Origin: an uncultured Eubacteriales bacterium | Lineage (GTDB): Bacteria > Bacillota > Clostridia > Oscillospirales > Acutalibacteraceae | Assembly: GCA_900319655.1 (NCBI GenBank) | Contig: ONPH01000085.1 | Span: 1 to 6,370 of the forward strand | Direction: 5' to 3' | DNA: 6,370 nucleotides | Shown: positions 1 to 6,370 of the stretch, piece after piece | Layout of the letters: each line of letters begins with the position of its first letter | Position numbering within the stretch: the stretch's first letter is position 1 | Made by a program: the position numbers and the translations under genes | The notes under the pieces: generated by a model | The model's input: only the letters and a program-made list of their open reading frames with translations | Told to the model about the DNA's origin: nothing | Database searches by the model: none

Positions 1-1
1 C

Positions 2-379
2 GATATCGACTACGGCGAAATCGAGGGAGTGATCCTTCCCGGCGGAATGCCCGGAACGGTTAACCTTGAAAACGACGAAAGAGTTATTAATTGTGTTAAG
101 CGCTGCTATGATGAGGGCAAAATTGTTGCCGCAATCTGCGCCGCACCTTCAATTTTAGGCCATCTCGGATTTTTAGACGGCAAAAAAGCCACCTGCTTCC
201 CCGGCTTTGAAAAGGAGCTCAAGGGCGCAGAGTACACCGCCGCCCACACCGAGACCGACGGCAACGTAATCACCGCAAAGGGCGCAGGCTGCGCGGTAGA
301 ATTCGGCCACGCGATTGTCGCAAAGGCGCTTTCGAAGGACGATGCGGATAAGGTGATTGAGGATATGCAATGCCTCTGA
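2..379 (+). CDS. DJ-1/PfpI family protein, 5'-truncated by the window edge
   Basis: The reading frame is open from base 2 to a TGA at 377-379, giving 125 residues; family members are usually about 180-190, so roughly 60 N-terminal residues lie before the window. Two family hallmarks are visible: the strand-turn GVILPGGMPGTVNL (window residues 9-22) and the nucleophile elbow AAICAAPSILG, whose Cys46 (codon 137-139) matches Cys106 of human DJ-1. The C-terminal EFGHAIVAKAL helix is also typical. The conserved acidic partner of the cysteine would be in the missing part and cannot be checked. Family members act as cytoplasmic glyoxalase/deglycase-like, chaperone or redox-sensing proteins; the substrate cannot be read from sequence. 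The GTG at 29-31 is an internal valine codon, not the start, because the hallmark strand runs through it. The gene overlaps the next by 10 nt, which suggests translational coupling. Confidence 0.9.
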   Translation, partial: DIDYGEIEGVILPGGMPGTVNLENDERVINCVKRCYDEGKIVAAICAAPSILGHLGFLDGKKATCFPGFEKELKGAEYTAAHTETDGNVITAKGAGCAVEFGHAIVAKALSKDDADKVIEDMQCL

Positions 380-963
380 TAAACGTCAGACAGCGCAAGC
401 GCGAGCTCAGGGCAAAGTACCGCCGCATAAGGCAGTCAATGCCGCCGCAGCTCAAATCATCGCTTGACAGCAGGCTGACAGAGCAAATCTTACAGCTTGA
501 TGAATATAAGTCCTGCCAAACGCTGTTTGCTTTTGTGTCGGGAGAAATCGAGTGCGACACCTCGGCGGTAATCGACGACGCGCTTAAAAACGGCAAGCGC
601 GTAGCCGTTCCTAAGTGCGGAGAAGTCAGCGGAGAGATGGATTTTTACTACATAAATTCACGCTCCGGCTTATCGCGCGGAAAGTTCGGCATATTAGAGC
701 CGGTGCCCGAAAAATGCGAAAGGGCAGAGGACTATTCCTCAGGGCTTTGCCTTGTCCCGGGGCTGTGCTTTGACTACCAGGGCTACAGAATCGGCTTCGG
801 AAAAGGCTATTACGACAGGTTTTTGCAGAGCTTCGGCGGAACAACCGCCGGAATCTGTTACTATAAATGCACACAAAATACCCTCCCAAAGGGAGTATAC
901 GACAGACCGGTTGATATCCTCGTAACCGAGAGGTTTGTCAACCGCAATCCGGTAAAGGAATGA
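370..963 (+). CDS. fau: 5-formyltetrahydrofolate cyclo-ligase
   Basis: This encodes a 197-residue cytoplasmic enzyme, the usual family length, that uses ATP to convert 5-formyl-THF to 5,10-methenyl-THF. The reaction returns a dead-end inhibitory folate to the one-carbon pool. The N-terminus has the basic KRELRAKYRRIR helix (residues 10-21) typical of the family. Residues 105-111 (KFGILEP) match the conserved substrate-pocket strand. Residues 128-151 carry the signature LVPGLxFDxxGYRxGFGKGYYDRFL, including the Gly-rich phosphate-binding turn and YYDR. The C-terminus has the usual RPVDILVTE (179-187). ATG 370 is preceded by GAGG at 359-362 with a 7-nt spacer. The start lies inside the DJ-1 gene, and the stop is followed after 4 nt by mltG. 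The symbol follows E. coli fau (ygfA); the Bacillus counterpart is yqgN. No key residue appears lost. Confidence 0.95.
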   Translation: MPLINVRQRKRELRAKYRRIRQSMPPQLKSSLDSRLTEQILQLDEYKSCQTLFAFVSGEIECDTSAVIDDALKNGKRVAVPKCGEVSGEMDFYYINSRSGLSRGKFGILEPVPEKCERAEDYSSGLCLVPGLCFDYQGYRIGFGKGYYDRFLQSFGGTTAGICYYKCTQNTLPKGVYDRPVDILVTERFVNRNPVKE

Positions 964-967
964 GTAT

Positions 968-2296
968 ATGAGTACAGACAATAATAACCACGGACTTGAA
1001 GAACAGCGCCGCAGAAAGGCGGAGAACTTTAAGCTCAATATCCGCGACAATTACGACGACGACGGCACGTCTTACGGCTCGTCGGAGCCCGAGGAAATCA
1101 GCTCCTACAGCGGAGAAGAGGTTAAAGACCAAATTGCGCGCGAGTCTAAAAGGTCGCTCAAAAAGCGTCAAAGGCAAGAAAAGCGCGAGCTCAAGGCGCG
1201 TAACAAGCGTAACCGCAGAATTTTCAGAATTGCATGGATAGTTTCGGTGCTGATTATCGCGGCGGCTCTCGGAGCGTTTTTAATCACGGGAATGAACGAC
1301 CTGCTTGCAATTAACCGCAAGGACGATTCCACCGTAACCGTTCAGGTTCCCAAGGACGCGGACATCGGCACGGTTACCGACGCTCTCAAAAACAGCGGAG
1401 TAATCGGTGAGCCCACATATTTTAAGCTCTACGCTATGGTGACTAAGAACAACACCTTCTCGCAGGGCACATATGAGCTCAAAAAGAATATGGACTATCA
1501 GGCGATTATTACCAACCTGCAGGGAACTTCAAACCGTACCGATACCATTGAGGTAACAATCATCGAGGGACAAAGCGTCCTCGAGATTGCGGACAAGCTT
1601 GAAGAGGGCGGAGCGCTCGGCAACAAGGCGGAGTTTTTACAGCTCTGCAATTCTTCAAAGTTCGACAACGATTTCGACTTCTTAAAGAACATCAAAAACC
1701 CCGGCGAGCGTTATTACAAGCTCGAAGGCTACCTCTATCCTGATAAATACGAGTTCTATGTAAACGAGGATCCCGCAAGCATTATTTATAAAATTCTCAA
1801 TAACTACGAGAAGCGTATGGCTGAAAAGCAGGCGTTCGACGGTTATGAAAAGCTCACATCAGTCAATAAAATGCTCGAAAAATCCGACGACGGCTACACG
1901 CTCGACGAGATTATGACAATAGCCTCAATCATCCAGGCAGAGGCGGCGGATTCGGACGATATGTACTATATCTCCTCAATCCTTCACAACCGCCTTAACG
2001 CCGACAGCAGCGAGGGCGTATCGTCCCTCGGACTTGACTCGACAAAGTACTACCCCTACCGCAGTAAGGACAAGCTTCCTGCCGAGATTGCGGCGAATTA
2101 TAAGAGCCGTTACGATACCTACGACAACACCGGACTTCCGCCCGGACCGATTTGTAACCCCGGTATGGAGGCAATCAAGGCGGCGCTCAATCCGTATGAT
2201 TCAAGCTATTACTACTTCTGCCACGACAGCAACGGCAAGGCGTACTACGCTTCCACTATCGGTGAGCACGAGGCTAATTTGGAGTATATTAAGTGA
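968..2296 (+). CDS. mltG: endolytic murein transglycosylase MltG (YceG-like)
   Basis: This 442-residue membrane-anchored enzyme is predicted to cleave nascent glycan strands near the synthesis machinery, setting the ends of new peptidoglycan. Residues 1-84 form a very hydrophilic cytoplasmic tail: an acidic, Ser/Tyr-rich stretch (about 28-55) followed by a Lys/Arg-rich stretch (about 60-84). One membrane helix follows (about 86-107), then an extracellular YceG domain. A LysM-like subdomain lies around 194-228 (EVTIIEGQSVLEIADKL). The catalytic motif is ASIIQAEA (319-326); Glu325 aligns with the catalytic Glu218 of E. coli MltG, in ASIVEKET. Further conserved blocks are ILHNRL (338-343), LDSTKYYPY (356-364) and TGLPPGPICNPGMEAIKAALNP (388-409). 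The tail makes it longer than the roughly 340-residue E. coli protein. AAGGA at 955-959 sits 8 nt before the ATG. In Bacillus subtilis, mltG (yrrL) lies near U32 genes and alaS, much as here. Confidence 0.96.
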   Translation: MSTDNNNHGLEEQRRRKAENFKLNIRDNYDDDGTSYGSSEPEEISSYSGEEVKDQIARESKRSLKKRQRQEKRELKARNKRNRRIFRIAWIVSVLIIAAALGAFLITGMNDLLAINRKDDSTVTVQVPKDADIGTVTDALKNSGVIGEPTYFKLYAMVTKNNTFSQGTYELKKNMDYQAIITNLQGTSNRTDTIEVTIIEGQSVLEIADKLEEGGALGNKAEFLQLCNSSKFDNDFDFLKNIKNPGERYYKLEGYLYPDKYEFYVNEDPASIIYKILNNYEKRMAEKQAFDGYEKLTSVNKMLEKSDDGYTLDEIMTIASIIQAEAADSDDMYYISSILHNRLNADSSEGVSSLGLDSTKYYPYRSKDKLPAEIAANYKSRYDTYDNTGLPPGPICNPGMEAIKAALNPYDSSYYYFCHDSNGKAYYASTIGEHEANLEYIK

Positions 2297-3516
2297 TGAA
2301 TAAGCCTGAAATTTTATCTCCCGCAGGCGATTTTGAATGTCTGCAAGCCGCGCTTGATTTCGGCGCGGACGCGGTGTTCCTTGCGGGTAAGATGTTCGGA
2401 ATGAGGTCGTCGTCAAAGAATTTTGACAGGGACGACCTGAAAAAAGCGTGTGATTTAGCCCACTCAATGGGCAAAAAAATCCACGTGACCTGCAATATTC
2501 TCCCGAAGAACAGCGAGCTCGAAGCTCTGCCGTCCTTCCTCGAATTTGCTCAGGATATCGGCGTTGACGCGCTGATTATAGCCGACCCCGGCGTGCTCGA
2601 AATGGCAAAGCGCTACGCGCCGAAGGTTGCAATCCATATTTCAACCCAGGCAGGCGTTACCAACTATGCAACCGCCAACGCGCTGTATAATTTGGGCGCG
2701 TCAAGGGTGGTAATGGCAAGGGAGGTTCCGCTTTCCGATATCGCGGAAATCCGCGCAAAAACTCCCAAGGAGCTCGAGATTGAGTGCTTTGTTCACGGCG
2801 CGATGTGCGTGTCATTCTCCGGCAGATGCCTGATATCGAGCTACCTTACGGGCAGGGACGCCAACCACGGCGACTGCGCCCAGCCGTGCCGCTGGAAGTA
2901 TCATCTTTATGAAGAAAAGCGCGAGGGGCAGTTCTTTCCGGTCGAGGAATTCGACGGCGGAACCTACCTCTATAATTCGCGCGATATGTGTATGATAGAG
3001 CATATCCCCGAGCTTGTCGCGGCAGGCGTATCGAGCTTCAAAATCGAGGGCAGGGCAAAGTCGTCCTACTACACGGCGGTTACGACCAACGCCTACCGCC
3101 ACGCGGTCGATGATTTTTACGCCGAGGGCGAAAACTTCAAGCTAAAGCCGTGGATTAAAGAGGAGCTTGAAAAAATCAGCCACCGCGAGTACAGCACAGG
3201 CTTTTACTTCGGCTACGAGCCCGGGCAGACCACAGACAACGGCGGCTATATCCGCCACTACGACGCCGCGGCGTTCTGCGAGGAGAGCATTGACGACACA
3301 ACCTCAGTAATCTCCCAGCGCAACAAATTCTGCGTAGGCGACACGCTCGACATTCTTCCGCCCGGCGGAGTTCCGTACAACGTAAAGTGCATCTCGCTTA
3401 CAAACGAGGACGGCGAGCAGGTTGAAAGCGCGCCTCATCCCAAGCAGATACTCACAATGAAATCCGACCTTCCCGTTCCGGCAGGCTCGGTTTTAAGACG
3501 TAAACGCGAACAATAA
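2296..3516 (+). CDS. peptidase U32 family protein, probable tRNA uridine hydroxylation factor (TrhP/YrrN-YrrO type)
   Basis: The 406-residue protein begins with the family opening KPEILSPAGD and has a TIM-barrel-like N-terminal part. It contains a full match to the U32 signature E-x-F-x2-G-[SA]-[LIVM]-C-x4-G-x-C-x-[LIVM]-S at residues 163-181. Cysteines 171, 178, 194, 198 and 232 are placed as in U32 proteins that bind a 4Fe-4S cluster through four Cys, such as UbiU; probable ligands are 171, 178, 232 and either 194 or 198. Residues about 315-400 resemble the U32 C-terminal beta-barrel domain. Relatives in E. coli (YegQ/TrhP, YdcP/RlhA) and Bacillus (YrrN/YrrO) are needed for RNA hydroxylation, such as ho5U34 in tRNA; proteolysis is doubtful despite the name. 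Only one U32 gene is visible, where Bacillus has an adjacent pair. ATG 2296 overlaps the mltG stop by 1 nt (TGATG). GTG 2293 is an alternative start adding one residue, and is better spaced (8 nt) from GGAG at 2281-2284. Confidence 0.92.
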   Translation: MNKPEILSPAGDFECLQAALDFGADAVFLAGKMFGMRSSSKNFDRDDLKKACDLAHSMGKKIHVTCNILPKNSELEALPSFLEFAQDIGVDALIIADPGVLEMAKRYAPKVAIHISTQAGVTNYATANALYNLGASRVVMAREVPLSDIAEIRAKTPKELEIECFVHGAMCVSFSGRCLISSYLTGRDANHGDCAQPCRWKYHLYEEKREGQFFPVEEFDGGTYLYNSRDMCMIEHIPELVAAGVSSFKIEGRAKSSYYTAVTTNAYRHAVDDFYAEGENFKLKPWIKEELEKISHREYSTGFYFGYEPGQTTDNGGYIRHYDAAAFCEESIDDTTSVISQRNKFCVGDTLDILPPGGVPYNVKCISLTNEDGEQVESAPHPKQILTMKSDLPVPAGSVLRRKREQ

Positions 3517-3524
3517 ATTTTTAT

Positions 3525-3579
3525 TGTAGGGGTGTACCAGTGTGTCCGCCCGTGGGCAACCGCAAGGGTTGTCCCTACA
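3525..3579. repeat. two-hairpin intergenic repeat-like element with terminal inverted repeats
   Basis: The element is bounded by perfect 7-nt inverted repeats, TGTAGGG (3525-3531) and CCCTACA (3573-3579). Inside, 3530-3537 can pair with 3544-3551 (one G-T wobble, one mismatch, 6-nt loop). A second hairpin pairs 3554-3561 with 3567-3574 (one G-T wobble, loop GCAAG). The compact, self-complementary design resembles small palindromic intergenic repeats or MITE-like elements known from many Clostridia; membership in a genome-wide family is inferred, since only one copy is in the window. It begins 9 nt after the U32 stop codon. The second hairpin is not followed by a T-run, so it is not a classical intrinsic terminator, although it could shield the 3' end of the upstream mRNA. 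Confidence 0.6.
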
Positions 3580-3581
3580 GT

Positions 3582-3625
3582 GTGACGAAAAAATATACAA
3601 AACATTATAATCATATACTAAGGAG
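3582..3625 (+). promoter_or_regulatory. alaS promoter and ribosome binding site
   Basis: A perfect -10 box TATAAT lies at 3606-3611. A -35-like GTGACG (4 of 6 matches to TTGACA) lies at 3582-3587, 18 nt upstream. The predicted transcript would start around 3617-3619. AAGGAG at 3620-3625 sits 8 nt before the alaS ATG. The leader would be only about 16 nt, too short for a T-box, so tRNA-sensing attenuation from this promoter is not supported. The -35 box starts 3 nt after the end of the hairpin repeat. Confidence 0.6.
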
Positions 3626-3633
3626 TAATCAAA

Positions 3634-6183
3634 ATGCAATGGACAGGACTAAACGAGCTTAGAGAAAAATTCCTCGAGTTCTTCGAGTCAAAGGGCTGTC
3701 TCAGACTGCCCAGCTTTTCGCTCGTTCCAAAGGACGACAACAGTCTTCTGCTTATCAACAGCGGTATGGCTCCCATGAAAAAGTACTTCACAGGCGAGGT
3801 AACTCCTCCGCGCAAGCGCGTTACCACCTGCCAAAAGTGTATCAGAACGCCCGATATCGAGCGCGTAGGTTTCACCGCGCGTCACGGCACATTCTTTGAA
3901 ATGCTCGGCAACTTCTCGTTCGGAGATTATTTTAAGCGCGAGGCTACCGCATGGGCGTGGGAATTCTTCACTAAGGTTCTCGAAATGCCCGAGGACAAGC
4001 TCTACGTTTCTATCTATCAGGACGACGACGAAGCCTTTGATATTTGGACAAAGGAAGTCGGCGTTGATCCGTCGCATATGGTTCGCCTCGGCAAAGAGGA
4101 CAACTTCTGGGAACACGGCTCAGGTCCGTGCGGTCCATGCTCCGAAATTTACTTTGACCGCGGTCCCGAAAAAGGCTGCGGCAAGCCCGACTGTCACGTT
4201 GGCTGCGAGTGCGACCGCTTCGTTGAGGTCTGGAACCTCGTATTTACCCAGTTCGACAACGACGGCAAGGGCAACTACACTCCGCTTGAACATCCCAATC
4301 TCGACACAGGTATGGGGCTTGCGCGCTTGGCGTGTGTAATTCAGGGCGTAGATAACCTCTTCCTTGTAGACACCGTTCAGAACATTATGAAGCACATCAG
4401 CAAGATCACCGGCGTTAACTACGGCGACGGCGAAAAAAGCGACGTTTCGCTGCGCGTAATCACCGACCATATCCGCAGCACAACCTTTATGATTGGCGAC
4501 GGCGTTATGCCTTCAAACGAGGGCAAGGGCTACGTTCTGCGCAGACTTCTCAGACGCGCGGCGCGTCACGGCAGACTTCTCGGCTATCATGAGCTGTTCC
4601 TCTACAAGGTTTGCGATACCGTAATCAACGAAAACCTCAAAGCGTATCCCGAGCTTGACGAAAAGCGCGAGTTTATCACAAAGGTTATCCGCGTTGAGGA
4701 GGAAAGCTTCGCAAAGACCATCGACCAGGGCTTTAAAATGCTCCGGAACATCATGGAGCAGAGCGAGATTAGGACTATCAGCGGCGAGGATGCGTTCAAG
4801 CTCAACGACACCTACGGCTTCCCGATTGACCTGACAAGAGAAATCTTGGCTGAAAAGGGAATTGAGGTAGACGTAGAGCGTTTCCAGGAGCTCCTTAAGG
4901 AGCAGAAAAAGCGTTCGCGCGACGCCCGTAAAAACGCAGGCGCAGACGCTTGGATCAGCGATTCAACCGACCTTTCGGATGTCGAAAAGACCGAATTTGT
5001 CGGCTATACCGACCTCGAGTGCGAGGCAAAGATTGCCGCAATCGTCAAGGACGGCGAGCGTGTAGAAACCGCAGGCGAGGGCGAGAGCGTAGTTCTCGTG
5101 CTCGACAAAACTCCGTTCTACGCCGAGAGCGGCGGACAGGTGGGCGACACAGGCGTAATCACCGCCGGCAGCGCTCAGATTGAGGTTGATAACACCACCA
5201 AGGACGCCTCGGGCAATATCTATATTCATTCCTGCCTCGTTAAGGACGGCGGAATTACCGTCGGTGAGACCGTAAAAGCGGCGGTTGACAAAAAAAGGCG
5301 CGAGAACATTATGCGCAATCACACCGCGGCTCACCTTCTGCAGAGCGCGCTCCGTCAGGTTCTCGGCAATCACGTTCAGCAGGCAGGTCAGCTCGTAACA
5401 GACAACTATGTTCGTTTTGACTTCACTCACTTTGAAGCTCTGACAGCCAAGGAGCTTATTGAGGTTCAAGACCTTCTGTTCGGTGAAAAGTACGGCGACG
5501 TTGTCCGCGTAGTAAGCGCAGGCGACTTCTCGGTTGAATTCTGCGGCGGTACTCACGTTAAGAACACCTCAAACCTCGGACTGTTCAGAATTCGTCAGGA
5601 AGGCTCGGTAGCCGCAGGCGTAAGAAGAATTGAGGCTCTCACCGGCTACGGCGTGCTCGATTATATCAACAAGCTCAGCGCGGCGCTTATGGGCGCTTCG
5701 GGAGCGCTTAAGCTCACAAATCCCAAGGCGATTGTTGAGGGCGCGACAAAGGCGGCTCAGCTTATCAAGGAGCAGCAGCGCGAGATTGCCGACCTCAACT
5801 CAAAGCTCGCGGCATATCAGCTCGACGGAATTCTCGAAAACGCCGAGGAAGCCGGTGGCGTAAAAATCGTTACAGGCAGCGTAAAGGGCGCAACAGCCGA
5901 CGTGCTCCGCGATATGTGCGAAAAGGCGAGGGATAAAGACAGTTCAACGGTAATCGTCCTCGCGGCGGCAAACGAAGGCAAGGTAACCTTTGCGGCGGCT
6001 TGCGGCAAGGAGGCAGTAGCCAAAGGCGTGCTCGCAGGCAAGGTTGTTAAGGCGGTAGCTCAGGCTGCAGGCGGCAACGGCGGCGGCAAGCCCGACATGG
6101 CGATGGCGGGAGCCAAGGACGAGAGCAAGATAACAGAAGCGCTCGCGATTGTAAAGGACACCGTTTTATCCATGCTGAAATAA
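3634..6183 (+). CDS. alaS: alanyl-tRNA synthetase with an internal editing-domain gap
   Basis: This 849-residue cytoplasmic enzyme charges tRNA-Ala. The class II catalytic core spans about 1-245: CQKCIRTPDIERVGFTARHG (66-85), FFEMLGNFSFGDYF (87-100), the GPCGPCSEIYFDRG block (164-177) with a clostridial Cys-rich insert (182-193), and motif 3 LDTGMGLARL (223-232). The tRNA-recognition region includes DHIRSTTFMIGDGVMPSNEGKGYVLRR (278-304). The editing domain has DKTPFYAESGGQVGD (491-505), metal ligands His563 and His567 in NHTAAHLL, and Cys637 and His641 in CGGTH. A coiled-coil linker (about 700-735) and the C-Ala domain (GGNGGGKPDMA, 813-823) complete it. Compared with E. coli AlaS (876 residues), about 28 residues are absent between Leu614 and Leu615; everything else aligns through. 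AAGGAG lies 8 nt before the ATG. Identity is certain; whether editing still works is open. Confidence 0.98.
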   Translation: MQWTGLNELREKFLEFFESKGCLRLPSFSLVPKDDNSLLLINSGMAPMKKYFTGEVTPPRKRVTTCQKCIRTPDIERVGFTARHGTFFEMLGNFSFGDYFKREATAWAWEFFTKVLEMPEDKLYVSIYQDDDEAFDIWTKEVGVDPSHMVRLGKEDNFWEHGSGPCGPCSEIYFDRGPEKGCGKPDCHVGCECDRFVEVWNLVFTQFDNDGKGNYTPLEHPNLDTGMGLARLACVIQGVDNLFLVDTVQNIMKHISKITGVNYGDGEKSDVSLRVITDHIRSTTFMIGDGVMPSNEGKGYVLRRLLRRAARHGRLLGYHELFLYKVCDTVINENLKAYPELDEKREFITKVIRVEEESFAKTIDQGFKMLRNIMEQSEIRTISGEDAFKLNDTYGFPIDLTREILAEKGIEVDVERFQELLKEQKKRSRDARKNAGADAWISDSTDLSDVEKTEFVGYTDLECEAKIAAIVKDGERVETAGEGESVVLVLDKTPFYAESGGQVGDTGVITAGSAQIEVDNTTKDASGNIYIHSCLVKDGGITVGETVKAAVDKKRRENIMRNHTAAHLLQSALRQVLGNHVQQAGQLVTDNYVRFDFTHFEALTAKELIEVQDLLFGEKYGDVVRVVSAGDFSVEFCGGTHVKNTSNLGLFRIRQEGSVAAGVRRIEALTGYGVLDYINKLSAALMGASGALKLTNPKAIVEGATKAAQLIKEQQREIADLNSKLAAYQLDGILENAEEAGGVKIVTGSVKGATADVLRDMCEKARDKDSSTVIVLAAANEGKVTFAAACGKEAVAKGVLAGKVVKAVAQAAGGNGGGKPDMAMAGAKDESKITEALAIVKDTVLSMLK

Positions 6184-6290
6184 GCCGGAGAATAACATAA
6201 ACCGCGGCGGCATGCCTATTAGTGTTAAAAACTTACAATTCTGAGAACAGATAATTGTGAAATTATCCAGTCAAAAAATTTGAAAAAGTA
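6184..6290. other. AT-rich intergenic stretch after alaS without a gene
   Basis: No credible coding frame or RNA gene is seen. There is an 8-nt palindrome GGCATGCC (6209-6216) and a short inverted repeat ACAATT (6235-6240) / AATTGT (6253-6258). Neither is followed by a T-run, so no convincing intrinsic terminator for alaS is visible. Confidence 0.5.
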
Positions 6291-6319
6291 TTGAAGTTTT
6301 GTAACTTTTATTGTATAAT
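6291..6319 (+). promoter_or_regulatory. probable sigma-A promoter for a gene beyond the window
   Basis: TTGAAG (6291-6296, 4 of 6 matches to TTGACA) and a perfect TATAAT (6314-6319) are separated by the optimal 17 nt. Transcription should begin near 6325-6327 and give a leader of about 50 nt up to the ribosome binding site at the window end. The spacer contains the inverted repeat AAGTT-TTGT-AACTT (6294-6298 and 6303-6307), which could be a small operator or chance. A weak stem (6327-6332 with 6342-6347) lies at the start of the leader. Confidence 0.65.
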
Positions 6320-6363
6320 TATTGTACTGAGATTTAAATATTCTCGGATGAACGATCAATTTT

Positions 6364-6370
6364 AGGAGGA
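6364..6370 (+). promoter_or_regulatory. strong ribosome binding site at window end
   Basis: AGGAGGA is a near-perfect anti-Shine-Dalgarno match placed at the last bases. With normal spacing the start codon of the next + strand gene would fall about 5-9 nt outside the window. Nothing of that gene's protein is visible. Confidence 0.75.

Noticed and set aside
270..596. 108-codon minus-strand frame across the DJ-1/cyclo-ligase junction
   Set aside because: It overlaps two well-supported coupled genes and has no family resemblance or regulatory signal.
1922..1945. Loss of a catalytic residue in MltG (Gln323 where E. coli has Glu)
   Set aside because: Counting along the E. coli sequence places the catalytic Glu218 at the second acidic position of the motif, which is Glu325 here and is intact; the first position seems variable in the family.
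3517..3633. Riboswitch or T-box before alaS
   Set aside because: The gap is too short, and its structured part is better explained by the palindromic repeat lying upstream of the promoter.
3688..4116. 142-codon minus-strand frame opposite the AlaRS catalytic core
   Set aside because: It is the shadow of a conserved catalytic domain; its translation shows no known family features.
4963..5556. 197-codon open frame on the minus strand inside alaS
   Set aside because: It is antisense to strongly conserved AlaRS motifs, has no ribosome binding site signal or recognisable domain, and such open antisense frames are common in GC-biased genes.
6184..6216. Possible terminator after alaS (GCCG with CGGC, and GGCATGCC)
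   Set aside because: The stems are only 4 bp, one with a large loop, and there is no T-run downstream.

Overview
The window looks like a housekeeping segment from a Gram-positive Clostridia genome, plausibly Oscillospiraceae/Ruminococcaceae. This is inferred from protein flavour (a clostridial-type AlaRS with a Cys-rich insert, and an MltG with a long charged cytoplasmic tail), AGGAGG-type ribosome binding sites, sigma-A-like promoters, and moderately GC-rich genes separated by AT-rich gaps. All recognisable genes are on the + strand.

Region 1 (2-3516) is a compact run of four genes with no room for internal promoters in the gaps. It holds the C-terminal two thirds of a DJ-1/PfpI-family protein (its start lies before the window), 5-formyltetrahydrofolate cyclo-ligase, the endolytic murein transglycosylase MltG, and a U32-family protein of the tRNA-hydroxylation (TrhP) type. 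The junctions are a 10-nt overlap, a 4-nt gap and a 1-nt TGATG overlap, so this is very likely one operon. It mixes metabolite or protein repair (DJ-1, cyclo-ligase), cell-wall synthesis (MltG) and RNA modification (U32).

Region 2 (3517-3633) is a short intergenic gap. It holds a 55-nt two-hairpin repeat-like element with 7-nt terminal inverted repeats, directly followed by a strong-looking promoter and ribosome binding site for alaS.

Region 3 (3634-6183) is alaS, complete from start to stop and clearly alanyl-tRNA synthetase. Its main oddity is a precise in-frame gap of about 28 residues in the editing domain, compared with the usual family sequence. The four metal-binding residues on either side are retained. 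This is the most notable observation in the window.

Region 4 (6184-6370) has no gene. It carries a promoter, a small inverted repeat inside the promoter spacer, and an AGGAGGA ribosome binding site at the last base, so another + strand gene must begin just beyond the window. I see no CRISPR array, phage, toxin-antitoxin or defence gene, tRNA or rRNA, and no evidence of a wholly new multi-gene system.
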